This document shows positions 24,226 to 29,551 of a stretch of 29,551 nucleotides of DNA, in pieces. The stretch comes from Ruminococcaceae bacterium UBA7135. Lineage in GTDB: Bacteria > Bacillota > Clostridia > Oscillospirales > Ruminococcaceae. Every line of letters begins with the position of its first letter. Within the stretch, counting starts at the first letter, position 1. The notes below the pieces were generated by a model that worked only from the letters and a program-made list of their open reading frames with translations, made no database searches and was not told where the DNA came from. The translations under genes and the position numbers were made by a program. The stretch covers positions 5,023-34,573 of the forward strand of contig DKXD01000185.1 in the NCBI GenBank assembly GCA_002492075.1, written 5' to 3'.

Positions 24226-25251
24226 TTATCCCTCCGATTTGAGAGTTACGGTATCGGAAAGGTCGCCGCTCTGCCACTCGCTTTGCTGTTCATCAGACTG
24301 CTTGGCGGCATCGCTCTGCTCCTTGCCCTCCGATTTTTTTCTTCGCTTCTTCGGAGTTGGCATGCGGAACTTTTCATCGCCCAGCTCCTTTATCATTTTG
24401 AGCTGCGTTTGTATGCCCGCGTCGGTGATCTCCTCGCCGTTATCAACGATCACTGTGCCCGGCGCCGCGTCCGCGATAAGTTCGACCTCCACGTTCTCGC
24501 ACATACATATTTCTTTTAAGTACTCATAATCGCCCGCGAGTTCGGTGGAAGCACCGTTCTCGTCAAGCGTTATGCGGATAAGCTGACTGTTTCTGAAATC
24601 CTTGGCGGCTTTCTTTATGAGCTTCTTTGCCGCAGTTCCGTCCTTCACCGCCATGGAATTCAGCGTCACCTTGTTGGCAATATCCATAACAGTTTCGTAT
24701 ATTTCCTTTTCGTATTTCTCGAAAAGCTCTTCTTTTTCCTCGTTTATGCGGTCGGAATACTCCCGAGCCTCGTCAAGAATACCCTGTCCCTCCGCAAGAC
24801 ACGCAGCGACGCCGTCCTTTTTACCCTGCTCAAAACCCTCGGCTCTTGCCTTGATAAACACGCCCTCGCGGTTCTTTTCCGCGTCCGTGCGTATCTCGGC
24901 TGCCTGCTGCTCCGCGTTATCCAAAATATCGTCCGCGCGGCGCTTCGCCTCAAGTATCACCTGCTTGCCCTGCTCTATGTACTGCTCTTTAAGAGCATTC
25001 AGTTCCTCGCGAAGCTTATCAAGCTCCCGCTCTTTAAGGAGTATCTCGCTTTCGCGTTCCGCAAGGATCTCCTCCACGGAAAACCGCGGCTCCGGCTCTT
25101 TTTTCTCTGCCGCTTCGTCGAGTTCGGTATTTACGTCCTCCTCGGCTTCCGGAGCTTCCTGCTCATGTACCGGGATCGGAATATCCAAGGTGTTTTGAAT
25201 ATCCACTCCGCCGCCCTCGTAGCGCACGGAACTGTATTTTAAAACTCCCAA
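24226..25251 (-). CDS. fliH: Flagellar assembly protein FliH
   Basis: FliH binds and regulates FliI and links it to the C-ring. With the start chosen here it has 341 residues. A long central coiled coil runs from about 70 to 200 and is rich in Glu, Lys, Arg and Ala. The conserved C-terminal domain (about 205-290) contains YETVMDIANKVTLNSMAVKDG. I chose a TTG at 25251, because GGAGGG sits six bases before it and the resulting N-terminus, GVLKYSSVRYE, resembles that of Firmicute FliH proteins. An upstream ATG at 25305 has no ribosome site. The C-terminal 45 residues are charged and poorly conserved. A possible SigD-like -10 sequence lies in the gap before it. Confidence 0.88.
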   Translation of the reverse strand: MGVLKYSSVRYEGGGVDIQNTLDIPIPVHEQEAPEAEEDVNTELDEAAEKKEPEPRFSVEEILAERESEILLKERELDKLREELNALKEQYIEQGKQVILEAKRRADDILDNAEQQAAEIRTDAEKNREGVFIKARAEGFEQGKKDGVAACLAEGQGILDEAREYSDRINEEKEELFEKYEKEIYETVMDIANKVTLNSMAVKDGTAAKKLIKKAAKDFRNSQLIRITLDENGASTELAGDYEYLKEICMCENVEVELIADAAPGTVIVDNGEEITDAGIQTQLKMIKELGDEKFRMPTPKKRRKKSEGKEQSDAAKQSDEQQSEWQSGDLSDTVTLKSEG

Positions 25252-25384
25252 TCCTGTCCCTCCGAAAACTTGATTTGTAGGACCGCGTCCTATACTAATT
25301 CCCATTCATAGTGTAGACGAAATTTGATGTGCTGACAGGTACGGGATATCGACCGAATGTCTATACGTTGTTTTGAAATTAGTA

Positions 25385-26404
25385 TCACGCGATGATCTCA
25401 TCGCTGCCGCCGCGGGATATCGTAATAACGCCGTCCTGCTCAAGGCGTCTGATGATGCCGACTATGCGCTGCTGCGCCTCGTCGACGTCGCGCATACGAA
25501 CATTGTGCAGATACTCGATATCCGCCTGCAGGTTCTCTCTCGCACGGGAGGAGATGTTCGCGAAAATGCACTCCGCGACCTCCTGCGTCGAACCCTTGAT
25601 AGCCACGGCAAGGTCTTTGGAATCGACCTGCTTGACAAACTCCTGAATATCCTTGGAATCGAGGTTTACAATATCCTCGAACACGAACATCTTCTGCTTG
25701 ATGAGATCTGCCAGCTTTTGGTCGCGGGCGGACAGCTCGTCGAAGATATATTTCTCTGTCGCGCGGTCTACGTTGTTCATGATCTCCGCCGCGTAGTTTA
25801 CGCCGCCGACTTCCATAGAATCCATATTCGCAAGCGTCGCGAACTTCTTTTCAAGCGAACCCTCGATGGCCTTTACGACCTCGGGTGAAGCTCTGTCCAT
25901 ATTCGCTATACGCTCGATTACCTCTACGCGCTTCTCCTTGGGAAGCTCGGAAAGTATCGCCGACGCCTGATCCGTTCTTGCGTAGGACAGTATCAGCGCG
26001 ATAGTCTGAGGGTGCTCGTTCTGCACGATAGCCAACAGGTTTTTATAGTCCGCCTTGCGAACGAAGTCGAACGACTTCGTTTCAAGCTGCTTTGTAATGC
26101 GATTCAGCAAGCTGTCTGCCGCCTCCGCGCCGAACGCCTTTTCCAGAACGTTTCGCGCGTAGTCCAAGCCGCCCTCAGCAACTACCTTCTGCGTAAGGCA
26201 CAGCTCGTAAAACTCGTTAAGAACCTCCTCGACCGTCTCTATGGGGTGGTACTCCATTCGCGCAAGCTCTACGGAAATGGATTCCACCTCTTCGTCGGAC
26301 AAATGCTTGTATATCGCGGAAGCGTTCTCCGCGCCCATAGAAGCGAGCACCAACGCGCTTTTTTGCGCCGCCGTCAACTCACCCGCCGTTTTTTTATCCG
26401 CCAT
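25385..26404 (-). CDS. fliG: Flagellar motor switch protein FliG
   Basis: FliG couples the MS-ring to the C-ring and takes torque from MotA. The protein has 339 residues, normal for the family. The N-terminal domain begins LTAAQKSALVLASMG. The EHPQTIALILSYA motif lies near residue 125, at the start of the middle domain. The C-terminal torque domain contains MFVFEDIVNLDSKDIQEFVKQVDSKDLAVAIKG (about 238-270), with the charged residues expected to face MotA. The ATG at 26404 has GAGGGAG upstream. It follows fliF after 49 bases and precedes fliH by 133 bases. Confidence 0.97.
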   Translation of the reverse strand: MADKKTAGELTAAQKSALVLASMGAENASAIYKHLSDEEVESISVELARMEYHPIETVEEVLNEFYELCLTQKVVAEGGLDYARNVLEKAFGAEAADSLLNRITKQLETKSFDFVRKADYKNLLAIVQNEHPQTIALILSYARTDQASAILSELPKEKRVEVIERIANMDRASPEVVKAIEGSLEKKFATLANMDSMEVGGVNYAAEIMNNVDRATEKYIFDELSARDQKLADLIKQKMFVFEDIVNLDSKDIQEFVKQVDSKDLAVAIKGSTQEVAECIFANISSRARENLQADIEYLHNVRMRDVDEAQQRIVGIIRRLEQDGVITISRGGSDEIIA

Positions 26405-26453
26405 TACTCTCCCTCTTTTCGGATCAATTATGACAAAACCGCGCCGCGAAGGA

Positions 26454-28115
26454 TCAGTCGCCTTCCTCGCGTATCATATTTCTGATAATGGAAGCCACAA
26501 TATCGGGGCTGGACTTTGCGAACTCCGCGATCTCGCGCTTGAGAATGGTCTCGCGCGATTCCTTTCCCGCCTCCTCGGTGAGGCTTGCGATATTGAAATC
26601 GACCTCCTGCGGCTGTTCGGGTCGTTCGCCGCTGCCGGGGCTGTCCAACGCCGCTGCCTGCGCTGCTGCCAAAGCCTGCTCCTGCCTCTTTCTGATTCTC
26701 TTCTTGCGGCTTCTGCTCATCATCAGCGAAGCTATCAGCAAGCCGATAAGTATAACGCCGAGCACTATCACCAGAATTATCAGCATATTGCGGTTTCTGT
26801 CCGCGGGAGTAATGATAACGCCGCCGTTGTTGCCAATGCCGCCGTTTATGCCTTCATTGTCGATAGTGAACGGCATATAATGCACGTGAACGTTCTCAAC
26901 GTCCGTACCCGCCGAAGCCGCTACCATTTGCTCGATAGACTCGCGCTCCGCCTCGGTCATGTTCGTCTGGTTTACGCCCACGCCGACGGAAAGCCGCTCT
27001 ACCTTATATCCGTCGCGTTCCGTAACGGTCTTGATATTCGTTACGTCATACTGTTTTTCGTTTTTGCGGTAATAATAGGTCTGACCGTCGTCAACGCCGT
27101 TATACGTCGGATAATCTGGCGACAGATCCGAGTCCCCCTCCGTGCCGACAAGACCGTTATTGTTGTTGAGAGTGGTATTCGTTTCAACGTTGTTTTCGTG
27201 TTCGAGAACGCCCGTGTTGTTTTCGTCAACAGGGATGTACTCCGTAGAAACGACCCTCTTCGCGTCAAAATCCAGAATCGCGGTCACGCCGATAGTATAG
27301 CCGTTCTTTCCGAACATCTTGGTAAGCTGATCGTCAAGAGTGTTCTTGATAGCCATCTGAATATCGCGCTGGAACTGAAGCCGTCTGTAAGCCACATTCG
27401 TACCGGAAGCGTCCTTTTCGTCGGCTGCGTCGTCCGCCGGGTCTATCCACTGATACGAACGTCCCTGTGTATCGGTAACCGATATATTATCATATGTAAG
27501 CCCGTCAACGGATTTGGAGACAAGCGCAAATATCGCGCGAACCTCCGCGTTGGTAAGCTCCTCGCCGTCCTGAAGCTGAATAATCACGGCGCAGGTGGGT
27601 ATTTCCTCTTTGTTCGTGATGACGTAATCCCTGGTTTCCGGTATCGAGAGATTTACCGCCGCGTCGCGGATAGTGTTCAAGCGGCGCAGAGTAGCCGCTA
27701 TATTCGCCTCGCGCTGCTGACGCGCCACCTCGCGCTTATCGCGATCGGTGCTCCACAGGTCAACTCCGTCGTTCCATATGCTGTAATCCGTCGAGCCTTT
27801 GGGGTATCCCTGAACCGAAAGCTGCATACGCAGTTCGTCTGCCTGGTCGCTGGGAACGATAACATCGCCGTTTGCGTTCAGCTTTACGTCGCTTATGCCC
27901 ATATTCGTGATAGCCGCCGCAATCTCCGTAGCCTCCGCGTTTGTCAGCCCCGAATACAGCACCGTCGTGCCCTTGTTGCCGAGAACATTCGCCAGAATTA
28001 TAATAATGACGATCAAAGCAACGGGAACGGCGCAGACCGCGATCTTCACTGCCTTGGAGAAGCCGCTCCACTTTTCCTTCACGACCACCGTGACCTTTTT
28101 AAACTTTTCTTTCAT
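26454..28115 (-). CDS. fliF: Flagellar MS-ring protein FliF
   Basis: FliF builds the membrane MS-ring, on which the export gate, switch and rod assemble. The protein has 553 residues. Membrane helices lie near the N-terminus (about 22-46) and C-terminus (about 440-465). The periplasmic part has the YscJ-like segment LYSGLTNAEATEIAAAITNMGI and RKREVARQ-type loops, then LNTIRDAAVNLSIPE. The FliG-binding C-terminal tail ends DIVASIIRNMIREEGD. The ATG at 28115 has GGAGG ten bases upstream. It lies between fliE and fliG, as in all relatives. Confidence 0.97.
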   Translation of the reverse strand: MKEKFKKVTVVVKEKWSGFSKAVKIAVCAVPVALIVIIIILANVLGNKGTTVLYSGLTNAEATEIAAAITNMGISDVKLNANGDVIVPSDQADELRMQLSVQGYPKGSTDYSIWNDGVDLWSTDRDKREVARQQREANIAATLRRLNTIRDAAVNLSIPETRDYVITNKEEIPTCAVIIQLQDGEELTNAEVRAIFALVSKSVDGLTYDNISVTDTQGRSYQWIDPADDAADEKDASGTNVAYRRLQFQRDIQMAIKNTLDDQLTKMFGKNGYTIGVTAILDFDAKRVVSTEYIPVDENNTGVLEHENNVETNTTLNNNNGLVGTEGDSDLSPDYPTYNGVDDGQTYYYRKNEKQYDVTNIKTVTERDGYKVERLSVGVGVNQTNMTEAERESIEQMVAASAGTDVENVHVHYMPFTIDNEGINGGIGNNGGVIITPADRNRNMLIILVIVLGVILIGLLIASLMMSRSRKKRIRKRQEQALAAAQAAALDSPGSGERPEQPQEVDFNIASLTEEAGKESRETILKREIAEFAKSSPDIVASIIRNMIREEGD

Positions 28116-28142
28116 TAATTAAATGCCTCCGAAGCTCGGTGA

Positions 28143-28481
28143 TTATATCTGCATATTAATAATGTTGTTATACGAGCTTATAACTTCGTTTTTTACCGAC
28201 ACCAGCAGATCCACCGCGATATTCGCCTTGGTGAGGTTTGCCTGCACGGTGGCGAGGTCGTCGATGTTGCCGAGCATAAGGTCTATCTTATCCTGCTGTA
28301 CCTGCTCGTCGGTTTCAATGACGTTATTTACCATACCTTTAAATATATCAAGGAACGAAACATGCTCCGGCACCGCAACGACGCCGTTGGTCTCCTCCAT
28401 TTGCAGCATCCTACGCATAGGATCCATTCTTTCAAGCTGTCTTTCAAGATGATCTACCGACTGCAGCGCATAAATAGCCAT
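28143..28481 (-). CDS. fliE: Rod-MS-ring junction protein FliE
   Basis: A 112-residue, mainly helical protein that joins the rod to the MS-ring and opens the export channel to rod proteins. The conserved C-terminal part is visible: DIFKGMVNNVIETDEQVQQDKIDLMLGNIDDLATVQANLTKANIAVDLLVSVKNEVISSYNNIINMQI-type helices, with the typical AYNEIMNMQI-like ending. The ATG at 28481 has AAGGA about ten bases upstream. It lies between flgC and fliF, the fixed position in Firmicutes. The N-terminal 40 residues are less conserved. Confidence 0.9.
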   Translation of the reverse strand: MAIYALQSVDHLERQLERMDPMRRMLQMEETNGVVAVPEHVSFLDIFKGMVNNVIETDEQVQQDKIDLMLGNIDDLATVQANLTKANIAVDLLVSVKNEVISSYNNIINMQI

Positions 28482-28509
28482 AACGCTTATATCCTTTCAA
28501 ACATTAAAT

Positions 28510-28971
28510 TTACTTGCCTATATTCAGCGAAGCCTGTATAACCGACTGCATAGCCTCGTACATTGCCTTGCACGCGTTGAACGAGTTCGTCGTCTCCATA
28601 GCGTCGAATATCTCTTCCTGTCTGTCGACGTTGGTTTCATAGATGTAACCGTACTCGTCTGCCAAAGGGTGGTCTGGACTGTACACGGGCTCCGGCGGAG
28701 TTTCGTCCTCGACGACCTCGACCGCCTCAACGCCGCGCATCTGAACATATCTGAATATCTGCGGGATATACTCGCCGTCCGTCATCTTCCGCGCGAGGGT
28801 ATCCTTAAACGTCCTGTCCTCGCCGAAAACGACCAGCTGCCGCTTGAAAACGTCCTCGGGACGCGTCGCAACGTCGTCCGCGTGCGCCATATTCTGCGAG
28901 ATTATATCCAGTCTGAACCGCTGTGCCGTCATTCCCGACAACGGTATATTAAGTGAACTCAAAAAAGCCAT
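28510..28971 (-). CDS. flgC: Proximal rod protein FlgC
   Basis: A 153-residue rod protein. The N-terminal axial helix is typical (LNIPLSGMTAQRFRLDIISQNMAHAD), and the C-terminus ends with a helix carrying the family pattern YIYETNVDRQEEIFDAMETTNSFNACKAMYE. It assembles directly after FlgB in the rod and is exported through the flagellar apparatus. The ATG at 28971 has AGGAG six bases upstream. It follows flgB after 27 bases. The usual NANT sequence after the first helix reads HADD here, a mild divergence. Confidence 0.93.
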   Translation of the reverse strand: MAFLSSLNIPLSGMTAQRFRLDIISQNMAHADDVATRPEDVFKRQLVVFGEDRTFKDTLARKMTDGEYIPQIFRYVQMRGVEAVEVVEDETPPEPVYSPDHPLADEYGYIYETNVDRQEEIFDAMETTNSFNACKAMYEAMQSVIQASLNIGK

Positions 28972-28998
28972 ATCAAACTCCTATACCTCAAAAGCCGC

Positions 28999-29364
28999 TT
29001 ATTTCGTGCTCATTGCGCTTCTTATGCGCGAAAAATCGCCGTTCATCTGACTTATCAGCGCGTCTATGCGGTACTGCACCTTAAGGTACTCCGCCTGCTG
29101 CGTGTCGCTGTCGACATTGTTGTGATCAGCCTGGTCGTTGGTGTAGTAATCGATATACAGACCATCCACCAAATTCAGTTCCTTCTTTATCGTGCCGTTT
29201 GCGCGCAGCTTATCGTTCAACACGCCGCTGAACGTCAGATATTTGCAGTTGTAGTCGGGTGTATCGGCGTTCGCGATATTCTCCTGAATGACCTGTCCCT
29301 TGCGCCACAGTATGGACAAGCCCTGTTCTACTATCCTAAACGATGTAGTATCAAAAAGACCCAT
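28999..29364 (-). CDS. flgB: Proximal rod protein FlgB
   Basis: A 121-residue rod protein and the first gene of the cluster. The N-terminus MGLFDTTSFRIVEQGLSILWRKGQVIQENIANADTPDYN-type helix is standard, including the NIANADTP motif. The C-terminus has the LKVQYRIDALI helix. I chose the ATG at 29364, with GGAGGTG six bases upstream. An in-frame ATG at 29484 overlaps the promoter -10 box, so it cannot be on the transcript. FlgB sits at the base of the rod and contacts FliE and FlgC. Confidence 0.93.
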   Translation of the reverse strand: MGLFDTTSFRIVEQGLSILWRKGQVIQENIANADTPDYNCKYLTFSGVLNDKLRANGTIKKELNLVDGLYIDYYTNDQADHNNVDSDTQQAEYLKVQYRIDALISQMNGDFSRIRSAMSTK

Positions 29365-29418
29365 AGATCGCACCTCCAAATAAACTTTAAGCCCTCCGTC
29401 GGCTTTGCCAAGCGAATT

Positions 29419-29435
29419 TCGGGCGCTCCGCCCGA
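29419..29435 (-). promoter_or_regulatory. GC-rich hairpin in the flgB 5' leader
   Basis: TCGGGCG (29419-29425) and CGCCCGA (29429-29435) form a perfect seven-pair stem with a three-base loop. It lies about midway in the ~110-base leader between the promoter and the flgB ATG. No T-run follows, so it is not a complete terminator. It may stabilise the mRNA or be part of a larger regulatory fold. I do not see a known riboswitch consensus around it. Confidence 0.5.
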
Positions 29436-29482
29436 GCTTGACTTTGGGCATAGATACCCTTACCCATTCTTTTACATCTTCC

Positions 29483-29511
29483 ATTATACATCATATTTTT
29501 CAAAATTTCAA
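29483..29511 (-). promoter_or_regulatory. Main sigma-A-type promoter of the flagellar cluster
   Basis: On the minus strand, TTGAAA (29511-29506) and a perfect TATAAT (29488-29483) are separated by exactly 17 bases. This is near-consensus for the housekeeping sigma factor. The start of transcription should be near 29476, giving a leader of about 110 bases before flgB. No sigma-28 or sigma-54 box is evident in the visible upstream region, so the early flagellar genes appear to be under housekeeping control. Confidence 0.8.
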
Positions 29512-29551
29512 CCTCTTTTTTTCATTTTATTACGCAACATCGCTCGATATT

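Noticed and set aside
25252..25305. FliH starting at the ATG at 25305
   Set aside because: There is no ribosome site before it. The TTG at 25251 has GGAGGG six bases upstream and gives a family-like N-terminus.
29365..29484. Longer FlgB starting at an ATG at 29484
   Set aside because: The ATG overlaps the promoter -10 box and the extra residues do not resemble FlgB. The ATG at 29364 has an ideal ribosome site.
29365..29551. c-di-GMP riboswitch or invertible flagellar switch in the leader
   Set aside because: I could not find the riboswitch core sequence or a pair of inverted repeats flanking an invertible segment.

Overview
This window holds the core of a single large flagellar (fla/che-type) gene cluster. 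All 27 genes I can support lie on the minus strand, so the biological reading direction runs from base 29551 to base 1. Gene content and order (flgB-flgC-fliE-fliF-fliG-fliH-fliI-fliJ-fliK-flgD-TIGR02530-flgE-flbD-motA-motB-fliM-fliY-cheY-fliO-fliP-fliQ-fliR-flhB-flhA-sigma-flgF-flgG-cheC-cheD) match those of Bacillus and Clostridia. FliY in place of FliN, CheC and CheD, frequent TTG/GTG starts, strong GGAGG ribosome sites and roughly 50% G+C suggest a motile member of the Firmicutes, probably a clostridial anaerobe. I cannot name the genus from sequence alone.

Layout in transcription order. A near-consensus sigma-A promoter (29483-29511) precedes a ~110-nt leader with a GC-rich hairpin. The first block then encodes rod, MS-ring, switch, export ATPase and hook proteins (flgB to flbD, 29364-16615), followed by motA. 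A second strong sigma-A-type promoter lies between motA and motB. The next block is motB, fliM, fliY and cheY. A terminator-like element with an alternative pairing follows cheY. The export gate (fliO, fliP, fliQ, fliR, flhB, flhA) comes next, then a FliA/SigD-type sigma factor, two FlgF/FlgG-type rod proteins, and the chemotaxis proteins CheC and CheD. A hairpin terminator closes the cluster. An MFS transporter follows with its own terminator, and a further promoter with a perfect palindrome points off the left end of the window.

How the genes work together: FliF/FliG/FliM/FliY form the MS-ring and switch, MotA/MotB the stator, FliO-R/FlhA/FlhB with FliH/I/J the export machine, FlgB/C/F/G and FliE the rod, and FlgD/FlgE/FliK the hook. 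The sigma factor would switch on late genes (flagellin, caps), which are not in this window. CheY, CheC, CheD and the CheC-like half of FliY link the motor to a chemotaxis pathway whose kinase is encoded elsewhere or is absent.

Most notable departures from the usual pattern: a FlgG-like rod protein of 547 residues with four copies of the FlgG beta module; a hook protein of 739 residues with repeated insert modules; a MotB whose peptidoglycan-binding GHTD motif reads GHTS; the absence of fliL, flhF, flhG and of cheA/cheW/cheB from their usual positions; a dense run of RNA hairpins, including a 21-bp tandem repeat, between flgE and its upstream gene; and non-ATG starts on almost every export-gate gene. 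There is no gap above 300 bases without a gene. The longest, 1-298, holds a promoter, a palindrome and a terminator. I saw no tRNA, rRNA, CRISPR array or insertion sequence.
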